Positions 8,544 to 16,354 are shown, counted from the first letter of the stretch. The stretch: 39,828 bases of DNA from Acetobacteraceae bacterium (GCA_025354865.1 JANXMB010000067.1:1-39828), one strand, 5' to 3'. Made by a program: numbers and translations. Notes: generated by a model from the letters alone, not told the origin.

Positions 8544-9175
8544 CGGCCGTGGACGCTTTCAGATACGATGCGCGCTGGGTTGCCGGTGGCCGTGCTGCCC
8601 GACGGAATGTCGCGGGTGACAACCGATCCGGCGCCGATCGTGGCATTTTCGCCGATTGCGATGCCCGGCAATACGGTCGCCCCGGCACCGATGGTGCAGC
8701 CGGCGCCGATCGAGACCTGCCCGGCAATGGCAACGCCGGGTCCGATCGACGCGAAATCCCCGATGACGGCATGATGGCCGATGCAGGTGCCTCGGTTCAC
8801 GAACACATAAGCGCCAAGCACGCTTCCGGCGCCGAACGTGCAGCCGGCATTGATGTAGCAGCCGGGGCCGCGTTCCAACCGTCGAGGCAGGATCGTCGTC
8901 GGGTCGATCAGGCAAAAGGGGGTATGGAAGCCGAGGCCCCGAGCCTCCGATTCGGCGTGCCGACGGTTGGCCGGTGCGAAGAGGGGGATCAGAAAGGGCA
9001 GCGCCAGCAGGGCCGGGCATATGTCGGGCAGGTCGAGCAACGGGGTTTGTGGGGTCAGATAGGTTGCGCCGTCGCGGTTGCGGATGCCGGCGGCGATGCC
9101 AATGCCAGCGCGCGCAAGGCTTTCCTCGACATCGACCACGATGGGGGACCCGGTCGCGAACAGCACGACGTTCAT
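8540..9175 (-). CDS. NeuD/PglD-like left-handed beta-helix acyltransferase
   Basis: This 211-residue protein has an N-terminal Rossmann-like half (MNVVLFATGSPIVVDVEESL) and, from about residue 105, hexapeptide repeats of a left-handed beta-helix: INAGCTFGAGSVLGAYVFVN, IGHHAVIGDFASIGPG, IGAGCTIGAGATVLPG, then IGENATIGAGSVV and TGNPAR. This architecture matches NeuD/PglD sugar O- or N-acyltransferases acting on sialic acid-type or amino sugars. The start at 9175 has AGGTGG 5 nt upstream. An in-frame extension to 9379 is rejected because it is Arg/Lys-rich and runs through the end of rplI. The gene is coupled to the glycosyltransferase that follows. Confidence 0.88.
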   Translation of the reverse strand: MNVVLFATGSPIVVDVEESLARAGIGIAAGIRNRDGATYLTPQTPLLDLPDICPALLALPFLIPLFAPANRRHAESEARGLGFHTPFCLIDPTTILPRRLERGPGCYINAGCTFGAGSVLGAYVFVNRGTCIGHHAVIGDFASIGPGVAIAGQVSIGAGCTIGAGATVLPGIAIGENATIGAGSVVTRDIPSGSTATGNPARIVSESVHGR

Positions 9176-9257
9176 GGGGGACCACCTGGACGATAAGCGC
9201 GGCTGGGCAAGCGACCCGCCGCCCGAGGGAATACCCCCGAGCAGCGGGTGTTCGATG

Positions 9258-9827
9258 TTACGGCAGGTCCGCTTGTTCGCCGTTTTCGAGCGCCAAAGCG
9301 GCGTCGAGCGCGGCTTCTTCGTCTTCCGCCGCCGCACCCACGGCTTCGCCGCGTGCTTGACGTTCGGCTTCCTCGGCACTGCGGGCGACGTTGACCGTGA
9401 CGGTCATCGACACTTCCGGGTGCAGCGAAACGCGGATTTTGGACAGGCCCAGGGTCTTGATCGGATGTTCCTGGATCACCTGCGAGCGGGCGATCGTCAG
9501 GCCGCCGGCATCGCAAGCGTCGGCGATGTCGCGGGCCGAGACGGACCCGTACAGGCTACCGGATTCGCCGGCCTGACGGATGATCGTGACCGACAGGCCA
9601 CCCACGCGTTCGGCCAGACGTTCGGCTTCTTCCTTCCGCTTCAGGTTCAGGGCGATCAGTTGCGCCTTCTGTTCCTCGAAACGGGCAAGGTTGGCCTTAT
9701 TGGCGCGCAGGGCTTTCTTCTGCGGCAACAGGAAATTGCGGGCGTAGCCGGGCTTCACCTTTACGATGTCGCCCATCTGCCCCAGCTTTTCGACGCGCTG
9801 GAGCAGCACCAGTTCAACGGCGGCCAT
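9258..9827 (-). CDS. rplI: Large-subunit ribosomal protein bL9
   Basis: The 189-residue bL9 protein starts with the conserved N-terminal domain [20 protein letters not shown] and [18 protein letters not shown], then a helical connector (about 45-75) and the C-terminal RNA-binding domain with [15 protein letters not shown]. It ends in an acidic Ala/Glu-rich tail of about 45 residues, making it longer than the roughly 150-residue E. coli form; such tails are common in alphaproteobacteria. AAGGAG lies 7 nt before the ATG and overlaps the rpsR stop codon, linking the two genes. Confidence 0.97.
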   Translation of the reverse strand: MAAVELVLLQRVEKLGQMGDIVKVKPGYARNFLLPQKKALRANKANLARFEEQKAQLIALNLKRKEEAERLAERVGGLSVTIIRQAGESGSLYGSVSARDIADACDAGGLTIARSQVIQEHPIKTLGLSKIRVSLHPEVSMTVTVNVARSAEEAERQARGEAVGAAAEDEEAALDAALALENGEQADLP

Positions 9828-9838
9828 GATATGGCTCC

Positions 9839-10114
9839 TTAAGCGACGATGTAGGGAAGAAGGGCGAGGAAACGGGCGCGCTTGATCGCGGTCGCCAGTT
9901 CGCGCTGCTTCTTCGCCGACACGGCGGTGATGCGGCTCGGCACGATTTTGCCGCGCTCGCTGAGGAAGCGGGACAGCAGGCGCACGTCCTTATAGTCGAT
10001 CTTCGGCGCGTTCGGGCCGGAGAACGGGCAGGACTTGCGACGGCGGTAGAACGGCCGGCGAGCGCCAACGGCGGAGCGGCGGGCGGCGGGGTTCAGATCG
10101 GGTGCATCGGACAT
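9839..10114 (-). CDS. rpsR: Small-subunit ribosomal protein bS18
   Basis: This 91-residue basic protein has the bS18 signature [20 protein letters not shown] and [20 protein letters not shown], ending in [10 protein letters not shown]. It binds 16S rRNA with bS6. It lies 5 nt after rpsF, with the ribosome-binding site GGAGGAA formed by the last codons of rpsF, so translation is coupled. Confidence 0.97.
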   Translation of the reverse strand: MSDAPDLNPAARRSAVGARRPFYRRRKSCPFSGPNAPKIDYKDVRLLSRFLSERGKIVPSRITAVSAKKQRELATAIKRARFLALLPYIVA

Positions 10115-10119
10115 CGGTC

Positions 10120-10587
10120 TTATTCCTCCATTCCGCCGCGATAGCCTTCGGGGACAAATTCATCGCGGGCGCGGAATTCCTCACGATCGTCGAAACCACG
10201 GCGGCGGCCGCTTTCGAAGCGCCCGGCGGGTTTCGGACCGCGGAAGCTGCGTTCCCGGTCGTCGGATTTGCGCGACAGCACGGCGGACGGGGCTTCGTCG
10301 ACTTCCTCGATGCGCACGGTCATGAAGCGAAGAATGTCTTCGTTCAGGCCGAGCTTGCGTTCCATTTCGTTGACGAAGTCGGGCTTGGCATCGAGTGCCA
10401 GGAGCATGTAGTGCCCCTTGCGGTTCTTCTTGATGCGGTAGGCGAGGCCGCGCAGGCCCCAATATTCCCGCTTCTTGACGGCACCGCCGGCGGCTTCGAC
10501 CTCGACACCGATTTCGTCGGCGACGGTTTCGACCTGTTGCTGCGTGACGTCATTCCGCGCGATGAGCACGGTTTCGTATAACGGCAT
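10120..10587 (-). CDS. rpsF: Small-subunit ribosomal protein bS6
   Basis: This 155-residue protein begins [20 protein letters not shown] and contains [20 protein letters not shown] (about residues 46-65), typical of bS6, followed by a charged Arg/Gly/Asp/Glu-rich tail of about 45 residues. bS6 and bS18 form a heterodimer on the 30S platform. The start at 10587 has AGGGGGATC just upstream. A much longer upstream reading frame in the same phase carries no conserved sequence and is not part of the protein. This is the first gene of the operon; a promoter and a palindromic leader lie upstream. Confidence 0.96.
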   Translation of the reverse strand: MPLYETVLIARNDVTQQQVETVADEIGVEVEAAGGAVKKREYWGLRGLAYRIKKNRKGHYMLLALDAKPDFVNEMERKLGLNEDILRFMTVRIEEVDEAPSAVLSRKSDDRERSFRGPKPAGRFESGRRRGFDDREEFRARDEFVPEGYRGGMEE

Positions 10588-10618
10588 GTGCGATCCCCCT
10601 ATGGCTTGTCTCCGCCCT

Positions 10619-10648
10619 GAGCCTGGATCGGGCTCCATCCCGGGATGG
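10619..10648 (-). promoter_or_regulatory. Palindromic 5' leader of the rpsF operon
   Basis: Two adjoining dyads lie 31-61 nt before the rpsF start: GAGCC-TGGATCG-GGCTC (10619-10635) and the perfect palindrome CCATCCCGGGATGG (10635-10648). rpsF leaders in many bacteria carry an RNA that binds the bS6:bS18 complex for autoregulation. Position fits that known class, but I cannot confirm its consensus internal loop by eye. Confidence 0.3.
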
Positions 10649-10700
10649 GATGTGGGCATAGTCGGGTGCGATGCCGTCGCGCCCGACAGGGAAGCGCGGG

Positions 10701-10728
10701 CTTGTAGCAGGGTTTCGGCGGGATGCAA
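10701..10728 (-). promoter_or_regulatory. Candidate sigma-70-type promoter of the rpsF operon
   Basis: On the minus strand TTGCAT (-35) and TACAAG (-10) are 16 nt apart, in the form CTTGCA-n-CTACAA often seen at alphaproteobacterial housekeeping promoters. Transcription would start about 110 nt before rpsF and include the palindromic leader. Confidence 0.5.
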
Positions 10729-11079
10729 GCATTTCGGCTGACGCCGGTCCGGCGGCGGTGCGCGCGGGCCGATACGGGCGGGCGGATACGGGCGCCGGAT
10801 AACGATGCGGTGTTTTATCGATAAAATTCCGATATAATAATGAAAACGATGCGGCCATATTGCATCCTCAAACAAACACGCAACTGTCACTTCGCCATGC
10901 TTTCGTTGGCCTGCGGTCCGAACTATCAACCGACGCGCGAACCGAGCGGTATGCGCACACAGAAAAAAGCAAGTCCGGCTTCCATTGTCTTTTATCTTTC
11001 CGCGCTTTGAATCCTCCGTCGATTTTGGCGAGAGCGGGCGGCAGCGGTTGGAAAAAGGCGGCGCGACAGGGGAAATATC

Positions 11080-12939
11080 ATGCGACACGTTGGCGAGCAG
11101 CGATCTGGGAAAGGCGGGAGGGGCGCTGTCGAGGGGATGCCAAATGTTGTTAATCCGGATCGCGGTTCGCCCGCTCGTGCGGCGCGGCTGCTTGCAGCAG
11201 CCGGCGGTTTAGTGGCGGCGATGGCTGCCAGCGGTGCAATAGCGGCGGTTCCGCCCCCGAACCGGATCGAACTCGCCCAGAGCGCCGCTACGCCGTTTCG
11301 GGATGGGCCGGTAACCTCGACCTCTCTGCCGTTCGGTGCGCCCCCGCCCGTCCCCGATCGCGCCGACGCGCCGCGCCCCCGTCCGATCGTCGGAGAGGGG
11401 ACGCCGCGCGAACTGCAAGCGGCTCCGCCCGCGCAGGTGGTTGTCGCGGCTCCGCCCGCGCTGGTGTTTGTCGCGGCTCCGCCTGCGCCGGTGGTTGTCG
11501 CGGCTCCGCCCGCGCTGGTGGTTGTCGCGGCTCCGCCATCGAACACCGCAGCGGCAGCCGGCGGCCCGGCTCTCGACGCGGTGGCTATGGCGTTGCCGTT
11601 CGCATTGCCGTTCGCCCTGCCATCCGCCGACGCGCCGCTTCTGTCGGTGGCCGAGCAGGCGAAATCCGCGACAGTGCTCCTGACATTGCGGGGGTCCAAT
11701 ACCGTCGGTTTGGAACTCGCCCCCAAATTGGCGCAAGCCTATTTGTCGTTCGTCGGCGATGCGAATGTTTCGGTCGTGCGATCGAAAGACGATCCCGACG
11801 AAGCGATGGTCGTCGGCAATCGCGCCGGCGTAACCGAGGCCATTTATATCTCCGCGCACGGCTCCGGGTTCGCCGCCAAAGGCCTGGCTGCCCATTCCGA
11901 TACGACGCCAACCGATATCGGTATGACCTCGCGCCGGATGACGGCAGCCGAGCGGGGGACGTTGGCGGCGAAGGGGGATGTTTACGGCCAGGGCAGCGAG
12001 CATGTGCTGGCGCTCGACGGCGTGGCGGTTATCGTCAATCCGGCGAACCCGATCGGCGCGCTGACCTCGCAGCAAATTGCGGAAGTTTTCTCCGGCGCGA
12101 TCGTGGACTGGGGCGATAAGCGGCTGGGCGGCACTGCGGGGCCGATCCATCTATACGCCCGCGACAATAATTCCGGCACATTCGATACATTCTCCGCCCT
12201 GGTTCTGCGGGGTGCCAAACTGCAAGCCGATGCGAAGCGTTTCGAAGACAGCGAGGCGCTGTCGGCGTCGGTCGGTCGCGATCCGAACGGCATCGGTTTT
12301 ATCGGTCTACCCTATGTCGCGAACAACAAAGCCTTGGCGGTATCGGAAGCCGGAACCGCGCCCATCCGTCCGAACCGTCTGACGGTGGCGACCGAGAGTT
12401 ATGCGTTGGCCCGACGCCTGTATCTTTACAATCTGCCGGGAAACACCAATCCTAACCTGTCGCGTTTCGTCGAATTCTCGCTATCGCCGACCGGTCAGGC
12501 GATCGTGGAGCAGGTGGGTTTCGTCTCATTGTCGCTGCGGAAAGAAATCGTGAAGCCGGTCGTCGGCGCCTCGCCGGAATATCTGGCGCTGATCCGCAAT
12601 GCCGAACGGCTGAGCACGGATTTCCGGTTTCGTTTCAACTCCGTAGAATTGGACAATCGCGGGGCGCGCGATACCACGCGGCTTGCCGACTACCTGGCAG
12701 CGCAACATATCGAACCGCAGCGACTGCTGCTGGTCGGTTTCGGCGACAATATCGGCCAGCCCGCCGCTATCCGGGCGGTGTCGGAAAGCCGCGCAAAGGC
12801 GGTGGCCGAGGCGTTGCGCCGGGATGGGGTTGCGGTGGGCCAGTATGCCGGGTTCGGCGCGGCGATGCCCGTCGCCGACAATAATTCCGAAGAAGGGCGC
12901 GATAAGAACCGCCGTGTCGAGGTGTTCTTGCGACCGTAA
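11080..12939 (+). CDS. PstS-like substrate-binding protein fused to a C-terminal OmpA domain
   Basis: The 619-residue protein has four parts. Residues 33-56 form a hydrophobic export signal or anchor (AARLLAAAGGLVAAMAAS). Residues 60-180 are a Pro/Ala/Val-rich linker containing four 9-residue repeats (AAPPALVVV type). Residues 195-480 are a type 2 periplasmic binding domain of the phosphate-binding kind, with LRGSNTVG and YARDNNSGTFDTFSALV. Residues 505-619 are an OmpA/MotB peptidoglycan-binding domain with VGFGDNIGQPAA and SEEGRDKNRRVEVFL. This fusion suggests a wall-tethered ligand-binding protein, but the ligand is not shown. AGGGGA lies 6 nt before the ATG. A second in-frame ATG at 11137 lacks proper spacing. 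No pst permease genes are nearby. Confidence 0.88.
   Translation: MRHVGEQRSGKGGRGAVEGMPNVVNPDRGSPARAARLLAAAGGLVAAMAASGAIAAVPPPNRIELAQSAATPFRDGPVTSTSLPFGAPPPVPDRADAPRPRPIVGEGTPRELQAAPPAQVVVAAPPALVFVAAPPAPVVVAAPPALVVVAAPPSNTAAAAGGPALDAVAMALPFALPFALPSADAPLLSVAEQAKSATVLLTLRGSNTVGLELAPKLAQAYLSFVGDANVSVVRSKDDPDEAMVVGNRAGVTEAIYISAHGSGFAAKGLAAHSDTTPTDIGMTSRRMTAAERGTLAAKGDVYGQGSEHVLALDGVAVIVNPANPIGALTSQQIAEVFSGAIVDWGDKRLGGTAGPIHLYARDNNSGTFDTFSALVLRGAKLQADAKRFEDSEALSASVGRDPNGIGFIGLPYVANNKALAVSEAGTAPIRPNRLTVATESYALARRLYLYNLPGNTNPNLSRFVEFSLSPTGQAIVEQVGFVSLSLRKEIVKPVVGASPEYLALIRNAERLSTDFRFRFNSVELDNRGARDTTRLADYLAAQHIEPQRLLLVGFGDNIGQPAAIRAVSESRAKAVAEALRRDGVAVGQYAGFGAAMPVADNNSEEGRDKNRRVEVFLRP
11419..11526 (+). 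repeat. Four 27-bp tandem repeats inside the PstS-OmpA gene
   Basis: The 27-bp unit encodes AAPPALVVV and occurs four times (11419, 11446, 11473 and 11500), followed by an 11-bp partial copy to 11537. Differences among copies are one to three bases (for example CAG, CTG or CCG at the sixth codon). It forms an in-frame flexible linker between the export signal and the binding domain and is prone to copy-number change. Confidence 0.9.
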
Positions 12940-13026
12940 CCCCACCCCATTCTGCCGGCAGGTTCCCCCTGCGACGATCGCAGCCTAGGCTGACCGTCAA
13001 TGCAACCGTCGCAAGGGAGGCCGAGC

Positions 13027-13983
13027 ATGCTGATCGTCGTGGGCGAAGGCGAACACCGTTACGAAGTGGTCGAAAACTGGGGCAGATTGCCCGATGGGTG
13101 GCGGTTCGGCGAAGTTGCCGCCGTTGGCGTGGACAGTAACGACAATGTCTACGTCTTCAGCCGTTCGGAACACCCGATGACGGTGTTCGATCGCGACGGC
13201 AATTTCCTCCGTTCATGGGGGGAGGGCGTGTTCTCCCGCCCGCATGGTGTCCATTTCGCCCCCGACGATACCGTATTCTGCACCGACGACGGCGATCATA
13301 CGGTGCGGCAGATGACGCTCGATGGGCGGATGCTGCTGGAAATCGGCGTGCCCGGCGATCCCGCCCCGTATATGAGCGGCAATCCGATGAACCGTTGCAC
13401 CCACACCGCTTTGGCCCCCAACGGCGATATCTACGTTGCCGACGGCTACGGCAATGCTCGGGTGCATCGCTACGCCCCCAACGGCAAGCTGTTGTATTCG
13501 TGGGGGGAGCCTGGGACGCAGCCCGGTGCCTTCAACATCGTGCACAATATCGTTTGCGACGACGACGGTTGGGTCTACGTCGCCGATCGAGAAAACCATC
13601 GCATTCAGGTCTTCGGCGGTTCGGGGAAATACGAGACACAGTGGAATAACATGCACCGCCCCTGTGGGCTTTGCATGACCAAGGGGCGCAATCCCATCGC
13701 CATTATCGGCGAGAGCGGGCCGGGCCTGGCCATCAACGCCAAGGTGCCGGGGATCGGTCCGCGGGTCAGCTTATGGACGCACGAGGGCAAGCAGATCGCT
13801 CGATTGGGCGATGCGACGGCCGAGCGTCCGTCCCAGTTCATTGCGCCGCACGGCGTTGCCGTGGACTCGCGCGGCGATATCTATGTGGGGGAGGTGTCTC
13901 GCACCGCGATGCGCAACAAGGGCGCCGCCATACCGGACTCGCAGGATATAAGGTGTTTGCAGAAGTTGGTGAAGCTGGGCTGA
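13027..13983 (+). CDS. NHL-repeat beta-propeller protein (peptidyl-alpha-hydroxyglycine lyase-like)
   Basis: This 318-residue protein is built of NHL-type blades, seen as recurring NDNVYVFSR, NGDIYVADGYGNARVHRYAP, DGWVYVADRENHRIQVF and RGDIYVGEVS, each following a hydrophobic phrase such as PHGVHFAPD or PHGVAVDS. The fold resembles the lyase domain of peptidyl-glycine alpha-amidating enzymes and related bacterial propellers. Activity cannot be read from the sequence; bacterial members are mostly uncharacterised. There is no signal peptide, so it is probably cytoplasmic. GGGAGG lies 6-7 nt before the ATG at 13027, which is preferred to an in-frame ATG at 13000. It converges on the CoA-transferase gene. 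Confidence 0.85.
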   Translation: MLIVVGEGEHRYEVVENWGRLPDGWRFGEVAAVGVDSNDNVYVFSRSEHPMTVFDRDGNFLRSWGEGVFSRPHGVHFAPDDTVFCTDDGDHTVRQMTLDGRMLLEIGVPGDPAPYMSGNPMNRCTHTALAPNGDIYVADGYGNARVHRYAPNGKLLYSWGEPGTQPGAFNIVHNIVCDDDGWVYVADRENHRIQVFGGSGKYETQWNNMHRPCGLCMTKGRNPIAIIGESGPGLAINAKVPGIGPRVSLWTHEGKQIARLGDATAERPSQFIAPHGVAVDSRGDIYVGEVSRTAMRNKGAAIPDSQDIRCLQKLVKLG

Positions 13984-13984
13984 C

Positions 13985-14006
13985 GCGGGGGCCGGCACGC
14001 CCCCGC
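13985..14006. terminator. GC-rich hairpin between convergent genes
   Basis: A perfect 8-bp stem (GCGGGGGC / GCCCCCGC) with a 6-nt loop sits between the stops of the NHL gene and the CoA-transferase gene. It lacks a T-run but is well placed as a bidirectional transcription stop. Confidence 0.5.
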
Positions 14007-14025
14007 ACGCCGCTGCGGGGGCCGA

Positions 14026-15165
14026 TCAGGCGATGGCTTTTGCCGCTCGCAATGCGGCCAATCGGGCCGGATCGTAACCCAACCATTCCGTCAGCACGGC
14101 GTCCGTGTGTTGGCCGGGGGTCGGAACGCCATTCACCCGACCCGGGGTTTTCGACAGCTTCATCGCCACGCCCGGCACATACATCTCCCCGGCGACGGCG
14201 TCGTCGACTTTCACCAGCATTTCCCGCGCCCAAAGATGCGGATCGGCCGCGACCTGCGGAATGGTCTTCACCGGGGCAACGGGAATGCCGAGGTCCATCA
14301 ATGTCGCACAGATGTCCTCGCTGCTGCGGGTGGCGCACCAATCCTCCAGTATCTTGCGACGGTCCCCGCTGGTGCTGGCATTCACCGGCCCGCCGTCCGC
14401 GCCGTCGCCGGACACAAGCTGGAACAGACGCGCCGCCATTTCTCGCCCCGTGGCAGAGATCACCACATACCCGTCGGCGGATTTGTAGGGCGGGCGGCCG
14501 GCTTCGCCGCCTTCCTCCCCAGTTGCGAGGTAGTAGCTCGTCGGGATCTCCACCAAGGTCAGGGCGGAATCGAGCAGGCAGACATCGACGACCTGCCCCT
14601 CCCCGGTGCGATCGCGGTGGCGGAGGGCGGCGAGGCACCCGATCGTCGCGTGCAATGCGGTGGTGCGATCGATAATGGACGACGCGGTGCCCAGCGGCTG
14701 GCCCACCGGCTGGCCGGTCAGCGCCATCAGGCCGGACATGGCCTGCCCCAGCGGATCGAAGGCCGGGCGGTCTTTATACGGGCCGTACTGGCCGAAACCC
14801 GACACCGAAACGAGAATGATGCGCGGGTTCAGCGCTTTCAGCGTCTCGTAGCCGAAGCCCATTTGTTCCATGGTGCCTGGCCGGAAATTCTCCAAAACGA
14901 TATCGGCGGTTTTCACCAGGTCGGCAAACACCGCCTTGCCCTCGGGGTTGCGCATGTCGATGCAGATGCTTTTCTTGCCGCGATTGTAGACGGTGAAATA
15001 GACGCTCTGCCCCCGCACCATCGGCGGATTGCCGCGGGTTTCCTCCCCGCCCGGCCGTTCGATCTTGATGACCTCGGCGCCGAGGTCGGACAGGATCATG
15101 CCGCCGCGCGGTCCTGCCTGATAGCGGGCCAATTCCAATACCCGCACGCCTTCGAGGCTGTTCAT
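14026..15165 (-). CDS. CaiB/BaiF family (class III) CoA-transferase
   Basis: This 379-residue enzyme starts MNSLEGVRVLELARYQAGP and shows the family features GMILSDLGAEVIKIERPGG (about residues 22-40), YNRGKKSICIDMRNPEGK, DIVLENFRPGTMEQMGFGYE, and the catalytic-Asp region PAFDPLGQAMSGLMALTG. Class III CoA-transferases move CoA between carboxylic acids by an aspartyl-CoA intermediate. The substrates cannot be told from sequence alone. The ATG at 15165 has CGGAGC 10 nt upstream; an in-frame extension upstream is rejected because it runs antiparallel to unrelated phase of the DUF6065-like gene. It lies 116 nt downstream of that gene on the same strand. Confidence 0.93.
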   Translation of the reverse strand: MNSLEGVRVLELARYQAGPRGGMILSDLGAEVIKIERPGGEETRGNPPMVRGQSVYFTVYNRGKKSICIDMRNPEGKAVFADLVKTADIVLENFRPGTMEQMGFGYETLKALNPRIILVSVSGFGQYGPYKDRPAFDPLGQAMSGLMALTGQPVGQPLGTASSIIDRTTALHATIGCLAALRHRDRTGEGQVVDVCLLDSALTLVEIPTSYYLATGEEGGEAGRPPYKSADGYVVISATGREMAARLFQLVSGDGADGGPVNASTSGDRRKILEDWCATRSSEDICATLMDLGIPVAPVKTIPQVAADPHLWAREMLVKVDDAVAGEMYVPGVAMKLSKTPGRVNGVPTPGQHTDAVLTEWLGYDPARLAALRAAKAIA

Positions 15166-15281
15166 TGCGATCTGCTCCGGTGTTGCCGCGACAGGGTTGG
15201 GCGGCGATGCCAACCTGTCAAATGCCGCACCTGCCAAATGGCGCCCATGTCGAATGCCACAACGGGGCGCCGGATCGCGGG

Positions 15282-16070
15282 TTAGGCCGCGACGGTGCTG
15301 CGTCGCTGTGCCGCCATCGGGCATTTGCGCTCCTTGCGCACAGCGGTGGCATAGGCGCCGAACGCCCGATCGGGGTCGAGGTTGGGTTCCGCGATCGTGG
15401 CGCGATAGGCGTTCCAGACCTCGGGTTCGAAGGCTTCCATCGGGCCGGCCATCGACATCGCGGCCAGGGTTTCCGCCGCGTAGTCCAACGGGCGGACGGG
15501 TTGCGCCTGCAACAGCGGAAAATCGGCCCGCAGCCGGATCGGGGTGTGCGAGCGGGTGAAGCGCAAATTGGTGAACAAGGGGCCGAACCAGCGATCGGTC
15601 TCGACGATGCCCTCGTATTGGGTAAATCCGCCGGGCAGCGGCAGGTTCGACGGTGCGCGGAGCAACAAGTGCCAATCCGGCGCGGTGCGTGCGATCAACC
15701 CGGTCCACAACTGCAACGCGCCGGGTTCGGGCAACGCGGTCAGGAACGGCGGGGAGAAGCCTTGCAGCTCCGGCGGGGCGGCGGCGTCGAACCGATCGGA
15801 AAAGCCGGGAAACTGCGCCGACGGCATCAGTTTCATCCAGTCCTCGGCACCGTCGTAGTGCCAGAAGATATCCGACCCATCCCACATGATCTGCATGTCC
15901 ATGGGCGGAAAGATCCACCACCCATAACTGGCGGCGCTCGTCACCGCCTCGCAATACCGGAATGCTCTTGTAGGCAATGTGCCCATCGCAGAGCGGTCGG
16001 CGCGCTGCGGCGGGCGGGCCTGTTCGATCAAGCGGAAGAACCGGGCGATGGGGCGAACATCTTGGGTCAT
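15282..16070 (-). CDS. DUF6065-like protein, unknown function
   Basis: This 262-residue soluble protein is rich in aromatic residues. Notable stretches are ASYGWWIFPPMDMQIMWDG (about residues 47-65), LQLWTGLIARTAPDWHLLLR (119-138), and YEGIVETDRWFGPLFTNLRF (153-172). I recall this pattern from the DUF6065 family, whose function is not known; the assignment is from memory and moderate. There is no signal peptide or membrane segment. GAGGA lies about 10 nt before the ATG. A composite hairpin repeat lies 18 nt upstream of the start, shared with the luciferase-like gene at 35514. The repeat-peptide gene lies further upstream on the same strand but has its own terminator. Confidence 0.75.
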   Translation of the reverse strand: MTQDVRPIARFFRLIEQARPPQRADRSAMGTLPTRAFRYCEAVTSAASYGWWIFPPMDMQIMWDGSDIFWHYDGAEDWMKLMPSAQFPGFSDRFDAAAPPELQGFSPPFLTALPEPGALQLWTGLIARTAPDWHLLLRAPSNLPLPGGFTQYEGIVETDRWFGPLFTNLRFTRSHTPIRLRADFPLLQAQPVRPLDYAAETLAAMSMAGPMEAFEPEVWNAYRATIAEPNLDPDRAFGAYATAVRKERKCPMAAQRRSTVAA

Positions 16071-16088
16071 GCTGACGGGTCCTCTTCC

Positions 16089-16190
16089 TAGATCGCGATG
16101 CGTTCGCTCTCGCTCACGTATCGCGATCTAACCTGTTGTTTGTTCGCGCGATTCAGACCTCCGGTGATTCCACCTTCGGTCATCGCGCTT
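16089..16190 (-). repeat. Composite hairpin repeat, copy A (upstream of the DUF6065-like gene)
   Basis: It has two parts. Unit 1 (16144-16190, minus sense) reads GCGCGATGACCGAAGG ... GGAGGTCTGAATCGCGCGA and can fold through GCGCGAT/ATCGCGC and GACC/GGTC. Unit 2 (16089-16130) has perfect 11-bp arms (TAGATCGCGAT / ATCGCGATCTA) around a 20-nt loop containing GAGCGAGAGCGAACGC. Both units recur in the same order at 35403-35498, again directly upstream of a start codon. A partial copy of unit 1 is at 36561. Confidence 0.85.
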
Positions 16191-16255
16191 TCGTGGTCCG
16201 ATCCTAATGCTTGAGTCCCAAGCGTTCGGTGAATCGGCCCACCAAATCAAAGCCT

Positions 16256-16299
16256 AGCGGTCAGAATCCGACGGTTCTTTGCGTTGGATTCTGACCGCT
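16256..16299. repeat. Perfect 14-bp inverted repeat
   Basis: The arms AGCGGTCAGAATCC and GGATTCTGACCGCT are perfectly complementary around a 16-nt loop. It lies between the terminator of the repeat-peptide gene and the DUF6065-like gene. Neither side has a strong T-run. It might be an operator, a second transcription stop, or the end of a lost element. Confidence 0.55.
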
Positions 16300-16308
16300 G
16301 GGGCGGAG

Positions 16309-16342
16309 AAAAACAGCCCTGTCGGGGGGACCGACAGGGCTG
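16309..16342 (-). terminator. Intrinsic terminator of the repeat-peptide gene
   Basis: On the minus strand a perfect 12-bp stem (CAGCCCTGTCGG / CCGACAGGGCTG) with a 5-nt loop is followed directly by TTTTT. It begins 12 nt after the peptide stop codon. This is the clearest Rho-independent terminator in the window and isolates the peptide gene from the DUF6065-like gene. Confidence 0.88.
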
Positions 16343-16354
16343 CGGGATCGAATA

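Larger units (their letters stand above)
10588..11079. other. 492-nt divergent intergenic region between rpsF and the PstS-OmpA gene
   Basis: No gene is supported here. It holds the candidate rpsF promoter (10701-10728) and a palindromic rpsF leader (10619-10648), both described separately. There is also a perfect 14-bp palindrome TTTTATCGATAAAA (10813-10826), followed by TATAAT (10833-10838) on the plus strand in a local AT-rich patch. The latter may be part of a promoter for the plus-strand gene starting at 11080, but I see no good -35 element for it. Confidence 0.5.

Noticed and set aside
9176-9379. N-terminal extension of the NeuD-like acyltransferase
   Set aside because: It overlaps the end of rplI in another phase and encodes a low-complexity basic stretch; the start at 9175 has its own AGGTGG.
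10588-11088. In-phase N-terminal extension of rpsF
   Set aside because: It would add about 167 residues with no similarity to bS6 and would run through the promoter and palindromic leader.
14107-15285. Plus-strand reading frame of about 390 codons opposite the CoA-transferase gene
   Set aside because: Antisense shadow; no ribosome-binding site and no recognisable domain.
15166-15954. N-terminal extension of the CoA-transferase
   Set aside because: It overlaps the DUF6065-like gene in another phase; family proteins start at the MNSLEGVRVLEL region.
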